Below are positions 8,161-16,756 of a DNA stretch of 64,000 nucleotides, piece by piece. Each line of letters begins with the position of its first letter. Within the stretch, counting starts at the first letter, position 1. The notes beneath the pieces are model-generated. The model was not told where the DNA came from. It worked only from the letters and a program-made list of their open reading frames with translations, and ran no database searches. The position numbers and the translations under genes were made by a program. The stretch is from Muricoccus nepalensis (GTDB lineage: Bacteria > Pseudomonadota > Alphaproteobacteria > Acetobacterales > Acetobacteraceae), in assembly GCF_006438825.1 (NCBI RefSeq), contig NZ_RCZP01000004.1, forward strand, positions 62,001-126,000. The letters run 5' to 3'.

Positions 8161-8726
8161 GTGCCACCACCACCTCCGGCCCCACCTCCTCCGGCCCCCG
8201 GCGGGGCCTCGGCGTCGCGGCGTCGCGCCGGCGCCGGCGGATGCTCGTGCTGCTGCTCTGCGCGCTCGGGATCGGCGCCGCGGCGGCGCTGGCGCTGACG
8301 GCCTTCCGCGACAACCTCGTCTTCTTCCGCTCGCCGTCCGACATCGTCTCCATGGCCGCGCCGGACGGGCGCGCCTTCCGCCTGGGCGGGCTGGTGGAGC
8401 CGGGCAGCGTGGTGCGGGAGGGCGCGGAGGCGCGCTTCCGCGTGACCGACGGGGCGCACGCCGTCGCCGTCACCTACCGCGGCGTGCTGCCCGACCTCTT
8501 CCGCGAGGGACAGGGCGTGGTGACGCTCGGCCGGATGCGCCCGGACGGCACCTTCGCCGCCTCCGAGGTGCTGGCGCGGCACGACGAGACCTACATGCCG
8601 CCCGAGGTCATGGACGCCCTCAAGCGCAGCGGCCACTGGAACCCCGAGCAGGGCGCGGCGCCGCCGGCGCGGGAGTGGAACACGATGACGCCCGCGGAAA
8701 CGCCGGCGACGAGGACCGGCGGATGA
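8157..8726 (+). CDS. ccmE: Cytochrome c-type biogenesis heme chaperone CcmE
   Basis: A 189-residue periplasmic heme chaperone held by an N-terminal membrane anchor (about 29-50). It binds heme covalently and carries it from CcmC to CcmF. The heme-binding motif is intact: [15 protein letters not shown], with the attachment histidine at 142 and the axial tyrosine at 146. A beta-barrel OB fold precedes it, with [12 protein letters not shown] near 74-85. An N-terminal extension of about 28 Ser/Thr/Arg-rich residues is longer than usual; an internal start is possible but no better ribosome site is evident. It overlaps ccmD and ccmF by 4 bases each. Confidence 0.96.
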   Translation: MSATTTSGPTSSGPRRGLGVAASRRRRRMLVLLLCALGIGAAAALALTAFRDNLVFFRSPSDIVSMAAPDGRAFRLGGLVEPGSVVREGAEARFRVTDGAHAVAVTYRGVLPDLFREGQGVVTLGRMRPDGTFAASEVLARHDETYMPPEVMDALKRSGHWNPEQGAAPPAREWNTMTPAETPATRTGG

Positions 8727-10684
8727 TCCCCGAGCTCGGCCACTTCGCCCTCGCCCTCGCGCTGGCGCTCTCCCTCGTGCAGGCGGTGCTGCCGCTCTGG
8801 GGCGCGCAGCGGGGCGACGCCCGGCTGATGGCGGCAGGCCCGGGCCTCGCCGCCGGGGTGCTGCTCTCGGTGGGATCGGCCTTCGGCGCCCTGCTCTGGG
8901 CCTTCGCGGAGAACGACACGACGGTCTCGAACGTCGTGCAGAACAGCCATTCCGCCAAGCCGATGCTCTACAAGCTGGCGGGCGCCTGGGGGAACCACGA
9001 GGGCTCCATGGTGCTCTGGGTGCTCATCCTCGCGCTCTGCGGCGCCGCCGTCGCGGGCTTCGGGCGCGGGCTGCCGGGCGCGCTGCGGGCGCGGGTGCTG
9101 GCGGTGCTCGGGATGATCGGCGCGGGCTTCCTCGCCTTCATCCTCGTCACCTCCAACCCCTTCAACCGGGTCTGGCCGCCGGCGGTGGACGGCCAGGGGC
9201 TGAACCCGGTGCTGCAGGACCCCGGCCTCGCCTTCCACCCGCCGCTTCTCTACCTCGGCTACGTCGGCACGGCCGTGACCTTCGCCTTCGCCATCGCCGC
9301 CCTCATCGAGGGGCGGGTGGACGCCGCCTGGGGGCGCTGGGTGCGGCCCTGGGCGCTGGCGTCCTGGTCGTTCCTCACGCTCGGCATCGCGCTGGGGTCG
9401 TGGTGGGCCTATTATGAGCTCGGCTGGGGCGGCTACTGGTTCTGGGACCCCGTCGAGAACGCCTCCCTCCTCCCCTGGCTCGCGGGCTGCGCGCTGCTGC
9501 ACTCGGCCATCGTGGTGGAGAAGCGGGAGGCGCTGAAGACCTGGTCGGTGCTGCTGGCCATCCTCGCCTTCTCCATGTCGCTGCTCGGCACCTTCCTCGT
9601 GCGCTCGGGCGTGCTGAACTCCGTCCACGCCTTCGCCAACGACCCGGAGCGCGGCGTGTTCATCCTCGCGCTGCTGGGGCTGACGGTGGGCGGCGCCTTC
9701 GTGCTGTTTGCCTGGCGGGCGCCCTCCCTCTCGCCGACCGGCCTCTTCGCGCCGATCTCGCGTGAGGGGGCGCTGGTGCTGAACAACCTCCTTCTCTGCA
9801 CGATCGCGGCGGTGGTGCTGGCGGGCACGCTCTACCCGATGTTCGCGGACCTCATGCTGAAGGCGAAGATCTCGGTCGGCCCCCCCTTCTACCAGGCGAC
9901 GGTCTTCCCGCTCGCCCTGCCGCTGATCCTGGCCATGGCCGCGGGGCCGCTGATGGCCTGGAAGCGCGCGCGCCCCTGGCCGGTGCTGCAGCGGCTGTGG
10001 TGGGCGGGTCTGGTCGCGCTCGGCGCCATCGTGACCGTCTGGCTCGTCCGGGGCGAGCCGATCCTGCCCGCGCTCGGCTTCGGCGCGGCGGCCTGGCTGA
10101 TCGTCGGCGCGCTGACGGACGTGTCGGAGCGCATCGCGCTCTTCTCCCGCCCGCGCGCGGCGCTGGCCCGCGCCCGCGGCCTGCCGCGCTCGGCCTGGGG
10201 TGGAGCGGTGTCGCACGCGGGCTTCGGCATCACCCTGCTGGGCATGGCCGGGATGGGGCTGGCGAGCGAGCGGCTGGCGGCGGTGCGGCCCGGGGAGAGC
10301 GTCTCGCTCGGCGGCTACGAGTGGAAGCTGGAGGGCGTGCGCGACGTTGTCGGCCCCAACTGGGCGGGCCGACGGGCGACCGTGACGGTGACGCACAACG
10401 GCGCCCCCGTGACGGTGCTGGAGCCGGAGAAGCGCAACTTCCCCCTCGCGCGCCAGAGCACGACCGAGGCCGCCATCCACACCACCGTCGCCTCCGACCT
10501 CTACGCCGTCATGGGCGACGAGGAGAACGGCACGGCGACGCTGCGCCTGCACTACAACCCGCTGGCGCCCTGGATCTGGCTCGGCGGCGCCATCATGGCG
10601 CTCGGCGGCGGGCTCTCCCTCTCGGACCGCCGGGCGCGGGTGGGCGCGCCGAGCCGGCGGGCGGCCGCGGGGGCGAAGGCGTGA
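8723..10684 (+). CDS. ccmF: Heme lyase core subunit CcmF
   Basis: A 653-residue polytopic membrane protein that takes heme from holo-CcmE and, with CcmH/CcmI, attaches it to apocytochrome c. Recognised by ELGHFAL at the start, the long series of membrane helices, the WWD domain ([18 protein letters not shown], about 233-250) and a large C-terminal periplasmic region (about 530-630) before the last helix. The start ATG at 8723 overlaps the ccmE stop (ATGA); a longer frame upstream only reads through ccmE. The stop overlaps the GTG start of ccmG. Full length, no visible damage. Confidence 0.96.
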   Translation: MIPELGHFALALALALSLVQAVLPLWGAQRGDARLMAAGPGLAAGVLLSVGSAFGALLWAFAENDTTVSNVVQNSHSAKPMLYKLAGAWGNHEGSMVLWVLILALCGAAVAGFGRGLPGALRARVLAVLGMIGAGFLAFILVTSNPFNRVWPPAVDGQGLNPVLQDPGLAFHPPLLYLGYVGTAVTFAFAIAALIEGRVDAAWGRWVRPWALASWSFLTLGIALGSWWAYYELGWGGYWFWDPVENASLLPWLAGCALLHSAIVVEKREALKTWSVLLAILAFSMSLLGTFLVRSGVLNSVHAFANDPERGVFILALLGLTVGGAFVLFAWRAPSLSPTGLFAPISREGALVLNNLLLCTIAAVVLAGTLYPMFADLMLKAKISVGPPFYQATVFPLALPLILAMAAGPLMAWKRARPWPVLQRLWWAGLVALGAIVTVWLVRGEPILPALGFGAAAWLIVGALTDVSERIALFSRPRAALARARGLPRSAWGGAVSHAGFGITLLGMAGMGLASERLAAVRPGESVSLGGYEWKLEGVRDVVGPNWAGRRATVTVTHNGAPVTVLEPEKRNFPLARQSTTEAAIHTTVASDLYAVMGDEENGTATLRLHYNPLAPWIWLGGAIMALGGGLSLSDRRARVGAPSRRAAAGAKA

Positions 10685-11301
10685 GCGGGACGGGGCTGGA
10701 GAAGGCGCCGCCGGACGCGGCGGACGAGCCCGGCGGGGTGCGGCCGCCGCTCGGCCGCCGGGTGCTGGTCTGGGCGCCGCTCGGCCTCGCCGTGGGCGGG
10801 GGCCTCGGCTTCTGGGCCATGCTGCGGGGCATGCGGGACGGCTCCTACGACCCGCGCGGCGTGCCCTCGGCCCTCGTCGGCAAGCCGGCGCCGGCGCTCG
10901 CCCTTCCCGCCGTGCCGGGCCTGGCCGTGCCGGGCTTCGGGCCGGAGGCGCTGGCGGCGGGCGGGCCGGTGCTGCTCAACTTCTGGGCCTCCTGGTGCGT
11001 GCCCTGCGTCGTGGAGCACCCCCAGCTCGTCGCGCTGCAGCGGCGGGGCGTGCGGTTGCTCGGCGTGAACTACAAGGACAAGCCGGCGGACGCCGCGCGC
11101 TTCCTCGCGCAGCACGGCAACCCCTTCGCGGGGATGGTCGCGGACACCGACGGGCGCGCGGGCATCGAGTACGGCCTCTACGGCGTGCCCGAGACCTACC
11201 TCCTGGACGGGCGCGGCACCGTGCGCTGGCGCTGGGCGGGGCCGCTGATGCCCGACACCCTCTCGGCCGAGCTGGAGCCGCTGCTGCGGCGCTACGCGTG
11301 A
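10681..11301 (+). CDS. ccmG: Thiol:disulfide interchange protein CcmG/DsbE
   Basis: A 206-residue membrane-anchored thioredoxin-fold protein facing the periplasm. It keeps apocytochrome heme-binding cysteines or CcmH reduced during heme ligation. One N-terminal helix (about 28-46) follows a short cytoplasmic Pro-rich tail. The thioredoxin active site WCVPC has cysteines at 106 and 109, within NFWASWCVPC. The VNYKD strand and the GVPETYLLD cis-proline segment are typical of CcmG/DsbE. It starts at GTG 10681 overlapping the ccmF stop, and its stop overlaps the ccmH start. Confidence 0.95.
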   Translation: MSGTGLEKAPPDAADEPGGVRPPLGRRVLVWAPLGLAVGGGLGFWAMLRGMRDGSYDPRGVPSALVGKPAPALALPAVPGLAVPGFGPEALAAGGPVLLNFWASWCVPCVVEHPQLVALQRRGVRLLGVNYKDKPADAARFLAQHGNPFAGMVADTDGRAGIEYGLYGVPETYLLDGRGTVRWRWAGPLMPDTLSAELEPLLRRYA

Positions 11302-11753
11302 GGGCGGCCCTCTTCGCGATCCTGCTGCTGGCGCCGGGCTGGGCGATGGCGGTCGGCCGCCCCGCGGAAATGCTGCCCGACCCCGCCGCCGAGGCGCGCG
11401 CGCAGGAGATCGGGCGCGAGCTGCGCTGCATGGTCTGCCAGAACCAGTCGATCGAGGACAGCGAGGCCGACCTCGCGCGCGACCTGCGCCGCCTCGTGCG
11501 CGAGCGGGTGGCCACGGGCGAGCCGAGCGAGAAGGTCGTGAACTACATCCACGAGCGCTACGGCGACTTCGTGCTCCTCCGCCCGCCGCTGAACCTCGTG
11601 ACGGCGCCGCTCTGGGGCGTGCCGGTGCTGGTGCTGGGGGGCGGTGCCCTCGCGCTGCTGCTGATGCGCCGCCGCGCCGCGGCGCGCCCCGGCCCCGCGC
11701 CGCTGAGCGAGGCCGAGCGCGCGCGGCTGGCCGCGCTGGAGAACGATCCTTGA
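11298..11753 (+). CDS. ccmH: Cytochrome c maturation protein CcmH (CcmL type)
   Basis: A 151-residue periplasmic protein with a signal peptide (about 1-16) and a C-terminal anchor helix (about 106-120). The hallmark LRCMVCQNQ lies at 42-50, with redox cysteines 44 and 47 that reduce or hold the apocytochrome CxxCH motif. The helical bundle and the YGDFVLLRPP segment just before the anchor match the CcmH N-terminal domain family. The TPR part is a separate gene, ccmI, so the two-protein arrangement of alphaproteobacteria applies rather than the fused E. coli form. GTG start; 4-base overlaps on both sides. Confidence 0.95.
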   Translation: MRAALFAILLLAPGWAMAVGRPAEMLPDPAAEARAQEIGRELRCMVCQNQSIEDSEADLARDLRRLVRERVATGEPSEKVVNYIHERYGDFVLLRPPLNLVTAPLWGVPVLVLGGGALALLLMRRRAAARPGPAPLSEAERARLAALENDP

Positions 11754-12538
11754 CCTGGCTTCTCGCGGCGGCCCTGGCGCTGGCGGCGCTGCTGCCGCTT
11801 GCCTGGACCGTCTGGCGCCCCGCGCGCGTGACCGACCGCCACTCCGCCGACCGTGCCCTCTACCGCGCCCAGCTCGCGGAGCTGGAGCGGGACAAGGCGC
11901 TCGGCCGGCTGGACGAGACGGCCTATTCCGCGGCGCTGCTCGAGGTGCAGCGGCGCCTCCTCTCGGTGCCCGAGCCGCAGGCGGCGCGGTCGGGCGGGCG
12001 CGGGCCGCTGCTCGCGGGGCTGGTGGCGGTGCCGGTGCTCGCCTTCGCGGTCTATTTCCTCAACGGCGATCCCGACATGCCCTCGGCCACCTTCTCGGAG
12101 CGGCGGGACGCGGCGGCGCGGGACGACGCGCTGCTCGCCCAGCTCCGCGCGCGGCTGGTGGCGCTGCCGCCCGGCAGCCCCGCGGCGCGGCAGGGCTGGC
12201 TGCTGATGGCCGACGCCCAGCGCAACCGCGGCCGGCCGCAGGAGGCGGCGGCGGCCTATGTGGAGATCCTGCGCACCGGCTTCGACCCCGAGGTCGCGGC
12301 GCAGCTCGCCCAGGTGCTGATCGAGGCGAAGCAGTTCGACCAGGCCGCCTCCTTCCTGGCGGACGGGCTGCGGCTGGCGCCGGAGCATGTCGGGCTGCGC
12401 TACCTCGCGGGGCTGGTGGAGGCCCAGGCCGGGCGGCCGGAGCGGGCGCGGGAGGCCTGGACCGCGCTGCTCTCCTCCGCGCCCGAGGACGCGCCCTGGA
12501 AGACCATGGTGCAGCGGCGCATGGAGGCGCTGCCGTGA
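11750..12538 (+). CDS. ccmI: Cytochrome c maturation TPR protein CcmI
   Basis: A 262-residue CcmI. The N-terminal part has two membrane helices (about 1-20 and 88-106) with a cytoplasmic loop between them (YRAQLAELERDKALGRLDE), characteristic of CcmI-1. The periplasmic TPR part (about 140-262, CcmI-2) contains repeated Ala-rich helical pairs such as RPQEAAAAYVEIL and AGRPERAREAW and chaperones apocytochrome c. It starts at TTG 11750, overlapping the ccmH stop; no ATG or GTG lies near. Its stop overlaps the GTG start of an FMO-like flavoprotein, so the ccm run continues into unrelated genes. Confidence 0.92.
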   Translation: MTWLLAAALALAALLPLAWTVWRPARVTDRHSADRALYRAQLAELERDKALGRLDETAYSAALLEVQRRLLSVPEPQAARSGGRGPLLAGLVAVPVLAFAVYFLNGDPDMPSATFSERRDAAARDDALLAQLRARLVALPPGSPAARQGWLLMADAQRNRGRPQEAAAAYVEILRTGFDPEVAAQLAQVLIEAKQFDQAASFLADGLRLAPEHVGLRYLAGLVEAQAGRPERAREAWTALLSSAPEDAPWKTMVQRRMEALP

Positions 12539-13959
12539 GCGGGACGGGACTGGCGGCGCTGGAGGCGCGGCTGCGGCGGGACCTCGAGCTCCTCGAGCTG
12601 CCCGCCAAGCCCTGGGTGCCGGAGCGGCGGGCCGAGGGTCAGCCCGTGCTGGACGTCGCCATCGTGGGCGCGGGCATGGCGGGGCTGGCGGCCGCGGCGG
12701 CGCTGCGGCTCGACGGGGTGGAGCGCGTGCAGGTCCTCGACCGCGCGCCCGAGGGCCGGGAGGGTCCCTGGGTCACCTACGCACGGATGGAGACGCTGCG
12801 CTCGCCGAAGGGGCTGGCGGGGCCCGCGCTCGGCCTGCCCTCCCTCACCTTCCGCGCCTTCTTCGAGGCGCAGCACGGCGCCGCCGCCTGGGACGCGCTC
12901 GGGAAGATCCCGCGGGCGCTGTGGATGGACTACCTCACCTGGTACCGCCGCGCGATGGCGCTGCCCGTGCGCAACGGCGTGGAGGTCGCCCTCATCCGCC
13001 CGCGCGAGGACGGGCTGCTCGCGCTCGACCTCGCGGGCGGGGAGAGCCTTCTCTGCCGCCGCGTCGTGCTGGCGAGCGGGCGGGACGGGCTCGGGAGCCA
13101 CTTCGTGCCCGGCATGGCGCGGGGCGTGGACCGCCGCTTCTGGGCGCACTCGCGGGAGGCGATCAACTTCGCGGCGCTGCGCGGCAAGCGGGTGGGCGTG
13201 GTCGGCGCGGGGGCGTCCGCCATGGACAACGCGGCGACGGCGCTCGAGGCCGGCGCGGGGGCGCTGCACCTCTTCGTCCGCCGCCCGGCGCTGCCGCGGG
13301 TGAACAAGTTCACGGGCATCGGCAGCCAGGGCGTGGTGCACGGCTTCGCCGCCCTGCCCGACGAGTGGAAATGGCGCTTCCTGCACCACGCGGGCGCCGC
13401 GCAGACGCCGCCGCCGCGGGACAGCACGCTCCGCGTCTCCCGCCACCCGCAGGCCCGCCTGCACCTTGCCTGCCCCGTGACGGGGCTGCGCGAGGCGGGC
13501 GGCGGGATCGTGGTCGAGACGCCGCAAGGCGGGTTCGCGCTCGACTTCCTCATCTTCGCGACGGGCTTCCGCGTGGCGCTGGAGGAGCGGCCGGAGCTGG
13601 CCCTGCTCGCCCCGCATATCCGCCTCTGGCGCGACCGCTTCCCCTCGCCCGCGGGGCAGGAGAGCGAGGAGCTGGCGACCTCGCCCGATCTCGCCCCGGA
13701 TTTCTCCTTCCAGGAGAAGCGGCCCGGCGAGTGCCCGGCGCTGGCCCGCGTCCACGCCTTCAACTACCCGGCGACGCTCAGCCACGGGAAGCTGACGGGC
13801 GACATCCCCGCCATCTCGGCCGGCGCTCAGCGGCTGTCGCGCGCCATCGCGGCCGCGCTGTTCGTCGAGGACCGGGAGGCGCATTTCGAGCGGCTGGTGG
13901 CCTATGACACGCCCGAGCTGCTCGGCGACGAGTGGCCGGAGAGGGAGGCGGCGGAATGA
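12535..13959 (+). CDS. FAD/NAD(P)-binding oxidoreductase (flavin monooxygenase-like)
   Basis: A 474-residue protein with two Rossmann dinucleotide sites: GAGMAG at 45-50 for FAD and GAGASA at 224-229 for NAD(P). An FATGF motif follows near 344-348, as in flavin-containing or N-hydroxylating monooxygenases. In that family NADPH reduces FAD, which then oxygenates a soft nucleophile (N, S) or a ketone. The substrate cannot be read. Starts at GTG 12535 overlapping ccmI and ends overlapping the next gene (ATGA), so it is coupled to two AhpD/CMD-fold proteins. I infer that these three form a small oxidation/detoxification module added to the ccm run. Confidence 0.8.
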   Translation: MSGTGLAALEARLRRDLELLELPAKPWVPERRAEGQPVLDVAIVGAGMAGLAAAAALRLDGVERVQVLDRAPEGREGPWVTYARMETLRSPKGLAGPALGLPSLTFRAFFEAQHGAAAWDALGKIPRALWMDYLTWYRRAMALPVRNGVEVALIRPREDGLLALDLAGGESLLCRRVVLASGRDGLGSHFVPGMARGVDRRFWAHSREAINFAALRGKRVGVVGAGASAMDNAATALEAGAGALHLFVRRPALPRVNKFTGIGSQGVVHGFAALPDEWKWRFLHHAGAAQTPPPRDSTLRVSRHPQARLHLACPVTGLREAGGGIVVETPQGGFALDFLIFATGFRVALEERPELALLAPHIRLWRDRFPSPAGQESEELATSPDLAPDFSFQEKRPGECPALARVHAFNYPATLSHGKLTGDIPAISAGAQRLSRAIAAALFVEDREAHFERLVAYDTPELLGDEWPEREAAE

Positions 13960-14468
13960 CGCGGGACGACCTGCCAGAGGATCTGGTCGAGGACATGCTG
14001 GGCATCGCGCCGGGCTCGCCGCTCGCGGCGCTGCGGGCGCGCCGGCCGGAGGCGCGGCGGCACGCCGAGGGCGCCTACCGCGAGCTGCTGATGCCCGAGG
14101 ACCCCGGCAACGTCTCGCACGCCGAGCGCGCGGCGCTGGCGCTGCGGGTGGCGCTGCGCGAGGGCGACCGGGCGCTGGCCGCCCGCTACCGCGCGCTGCT
14201 GGAGGCGGCGGGCGGCGAGGAGGCGGCCATGCTCGCCGAGGACCTGACGGACGGGATGATGGAGGGCCGCCTGCCCGCGCTGTTGCGCTACGCCGACATG
14301 GTCGCGGCCAGGCCCGCGACGGTCGGCCAGGACACGATCGACGCGCTCTCGGCCATGGGGCTGACGCCGCGCGACATCGTGGCGGTCACGCAGCTCGTCG
14401 CCTTCGTGCCCTACCAGGTGCGGCTGATGGCCGGGCTGCGCGCGATGCAGGGGGAGGGCGCCGCATGA
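13956..14468 (+). CDS. CMD (carboxymuconolactone decarboxylase/AhpD-like) domain protein, Avi_7170-like
   Basis: A 170-residue all-helical protein resembling the CMD domain family often annotated as Avi_7170 family. It begins LPEDLVEDMLGIAPGSPLAALR, followed by an HAERAALALRVA helix. It contains no cysteine at all, so the CxxC peroxidase centre of AhpD is missing and an AhpD-type redox reaction by this chain alone is excluded. Its partner downstream has CxxC. The two chains probably act as a pair, by analogy with recurring Avi_7170/Avi_7169 neighbours; that is recollection of the families, not something shown here. ATG start overlaps the flavoprotein stop; stop overlaps the next gene. Confidence 0.75.
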   Translation: MTRDDLPEDLVEDMLGIAPGSPLAALRARRPEARRHAEGAYRELLMPEDPGNVSHAERAALALRVALREGDRALAARYRALLEAAGGEEAAMLAEDLTDGMMEGRLPALLRYADMVAARPATVGQDTIDALSAMGLTPRDIVAVTQLVAFVPYQVRLMAGLRAMQGEGAA

Positions 14469-15025
14469 GCCGCTTCACGATGGAGGAGGTGGGCTGGACG
14501 CCGCGTCTCCCGCCCGTCGAGGCCGAGACGGCCACCCCCGCGCAGCTGGCCGCGCTGGAGGCCTGTCCGCCGGCGCAGCGGCGCTCCACCTACTTCCTCA
14601 CCCTCGCCCAGGACCCCGCCTCGCTCGGCGAGCGGGGCGCGCTGTTCAACAGCGTGATGTACGCGCCGCGCGGGCTGCCCCGGGCGGACCGGGAGTTCTC
14701 GACCGCCGTCGTCTCCATGGCGAACGGCTGCGTCTACTGCACCTCCGTCCACGCCCGGCGCTTCGCGGAGCTGTCGAAGCAGGCGGAGGCGATGCAGCGC
14801 GTGCTGGACGAGGGGCACGCGGTGGAGACCGACCCGCGGCGCCGCGCGATCGCCGACTTCAGCGAGAGGCTGACGCTCACGCCCGGCGCCGTGACGGCGG
14901 CCGACCTCGCGCCGCTGCGCGCGGTCGGGATGGACGACATCGAGGTGCTGGACCTCGTCCACTCCGTCGCGATGTTCGCCAACGCGAACCGGCTGATGCA
15001 GTCCCTGGGCGAGACGGAGAAGTAG
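14465..15025 (+). CDS. AhpD-fold alkylhydroperoxidase domain protein, Avi_7169-like
   Basis: A 186-residue AhpD/CMD-fold protein with an intact redox centre: NGCVYCTSVHARR, cysteines at 89 and 92 and a histidine at 96, matching the CxxC...H proton-relay pattern of AhpD. It probably reduces a hydroperoxide or another electrophile with thiols, although substrate and electron donor are unknown. It starts at ATG 14465 with a 4-base overlap and is the last gene of the run that begins with ccmC. The convergent Bug receptor gene ends 10 bases beyond its stop. Confidence 0.82.
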   Translation: MSRFTMEEVGWTPRLPPVEAETATPAQLAALEACPPAQRRSTYFLTLAQDPASLGERGALFNSVMYAPRGLPRADREFSTAVVSMANGCVYCTSVHARRFAELSKQAEAMQRVLDEGHAVETDPRRRAIADFSERLTLTPGAVTAADLAPLRAVGMDDIEVLDLVHSVAMFANANRLMQSLGETEK

Positions 15026-15035
15026 GCCGCCTCCC

Positions 15036-16046
15036 CTAGTCATTCCGCGCGCCCGAGGCCCGCACCAGGGCCGCGTGGCTCTCGATCTCCGCGTGCAGGA
15101 AGCTCGCCAGCCGCTCCGGCGTGCCGCCGAGGGTGGCCATGCCCGCCTGCTCGAAGCGGGCGCGCGCCTCGGGGTCGTTGAGGACCTCGTTCGCGAGGGC
15201 GTTCAGGCGCGCGACGAGGGCGGGCTCCGTGCCCTTGGGAAGGAACAGCCCGAACCAGGTGCCGAAGACGAGGCCGGGCATGCCGAGCTCCGCCGTGGTC
15301 GGCACCTCCGGCAGCTGCGGCGCGCGCTCGGGCGAGAGGACGGCGATGGGCGTGACCGCGCCCGCGCGCACCTGGGGCGCGACGCCCGTGATGAGGTTGA
15401 ACATCGCCTGGATGCGCCCCGACAGCAGGTCCGTCACCGCCGCCGCCGGCGCGGTGTAGGGCACGTGGGTCATCTGCGCGCCGGTGAGCGACTTGTAGAG
15501 CTCCCCCGCCAGGTGCATCGACGAGCCGTTGCCGGTGGAGCCGAAGTTGATGCCGTTCGGGTGGGCGCGGGCGTAGGCGCCGAACTCCTCCAGCGTGCGC
15601 GGGCCGAGCTCCTTGTTCACGACGAGCACGTTGGGGACGTTGCCGACGAGAACCACCGGCTCGAAGTCCCGCTCGGGGTCGAAGGCGAGGTCCTTGTAGA
15701 GGGCGGGGTTGGTGGCCATCGTGCCCGCCCAGGACCAGAGGATGGTGTAGCCGTCCGGCGCCGCCCGCGCGCCGGCCAGCGCCCCGATGTTGCCGTTGGC
15801 GCCGCCGCGGTTGTCGACGAGCACGCGCTGGTTGACCCGCTTCTCCAGCTCCTGCGCAAAGACGCGGGCCAGCGTGTCCGCCGTGCCGCCGCCGCCGGGC
15901 GCGGGGACGATGATGCGGACCGGGCGGTTGGGCCAGGGACTCGCCACGGAGGACGCCGGGCCTTGGGCGGGAGCCTGCGCCCGTGCCGCGGCGGAGACGC
16001 CCAGGAGAGCGGGGAGGAGGAGGGCGCGGCGACGCGGAAGGGTCAT
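15036..16046 (-). CDS. Bug/TctC-family periplasmic solute-binding protein
   Basis: A 336-residue tripartite tricarboxylate transporter receptor (Bug family). The signal peptide begins MTLPRRRALLLPALLG, with a triple Arg suggestive of Tat but not a full consensus. The mature protein shows the family signature PVRIIVPAPGGGGTADTLAR near 42-61, then NRGGANGNIG near 79-88 and the ligand-loop segment NFGSTGNGSSMHLAGE. These proteins bind carboxylates or other small organic acids. No TctA or TctB permease gene lies nearby, which is common for the many orphan Bug proteins of such bacteria. Substrate unknown. Confidence 0.9.
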   Translation of the reverse strand: MTLPRRRALLLPALLGVSAAARAQAPAQGPASSVASPWPNRPVRIIVPAPGGGGTADTLARVFAQELEKRVNQRVLVDNRGGANGNIGALAGARAAPDGYTILWSWAGTMATNPALYKDLAFDPERDFEPVVLVGNVPNVLVVNKELGPRTLEEFGAYARAHPNGINFGSTGNGSSMHLAGELYKSLTGAQMTHVPYTAPAAAVTDLLSGRIQAMFNLITGVAPQVRAGAVTPIAVLSPERAPQLPEVPTTAELGMPGLVFGTWFGLFLPKGTEPALVARLNALANEVLNDPEARARFEQAGMATLGGTPERLASFLHAEIESHAALVRASGARND

Positions 16047-16192
16047 GTCTCGGGGGCTCGTCTGGCGGCTCGCGGAAGGATGAGCGGGAGATTAAGGGGG
16101 ATCGGGCCCTCCCCGGGAAGCGAAACCGGTCGCCGGCCGAGGGAACGGGCGGCGGTCTTCCGCCGCCGACGCAGCCCTGAACGGCGCGGCGA

Positions 16193-16621
16193 TCAGACGC
16201 CCGTGGGGAAGATCCGGGAAACGCTGGCTGTGACCGCGAGGAACTGGGCCGCGTTGTAGGCCATGCCGCCCCAGTGGAGCCGCCGCAGCCGGCGCAGCGC
16301 CGTGGCGTCGCCGGCGTCCCGCACGCGGAGCGCGGCGTCGATCCTCACCAGGAACCAGCGCCGCGCGGCGACCGCGAGGGCGGCGACCGTGCCGATGCCG
16401 GCGGCGACGAGCGGCCGGCTGGCCAGCAGGAAGGCCAGCGCGGCCACGCCGCAGGTCCCGCCCACGAGCAGGAAGTGGACGTTGAACAGCCCGCGCAGCA
16501 GCCAGGTGACGACGGGGTCGCTGAAGGGCCGGAGCAGGAAGGTCAGGGACGTCACGAGGAAGTACAGCATGGGCCCGAGCAGCACGATGGTGGCCAGCAA
16601 GGCAAAGCCGTTCGGCGTCAT
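16193..16621 (-). CDS. Small integral membrane protein of unknown function
   Basis: A 142-residue protein with four hydrophobic segments: about 5-30, 37-60, 64-85 and, less strongly, 112-132. A basic stretch (RRLRRL) lies before the last one. The start ATG at 16621 is preceded on the minus strand by AGGAGG about 13 bases away, a little far but the best in the region. The four-helix plan resembles uncharacterised DUF4149-type or related small membrane proteins, but I cannot assign a family. It stands alone, divergent from the opine-dehydrogenase-like gene. Confidence 0.65.
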   Translation of the reverse strand: MTPNGFALLATIVLLGPMLYFLVTSLTFLLRPFSDPVVTWLLRGLFNVHFLLVGGTCGVAALAFLLASRPLVAAGIGTVAALAVAARRWFLVRIDAALRVRDAGDATALRRLRRLHWGGMAYNAAQFLAVTASVSRIFPTGV

Positions 16622-16756
16622 GGCGCGCTTCCGTCCCTCCTGTCGGGGTCGCAAAGGTGGCATAGGCGGCAGGCCCTTGCACCACCGGTTTCCGGCGGAG
16701 CGGGGCCGCGGGGAATGGTCTCGGGGCGGGACGATGCGGGGCGGAGGAGCGGGGCG

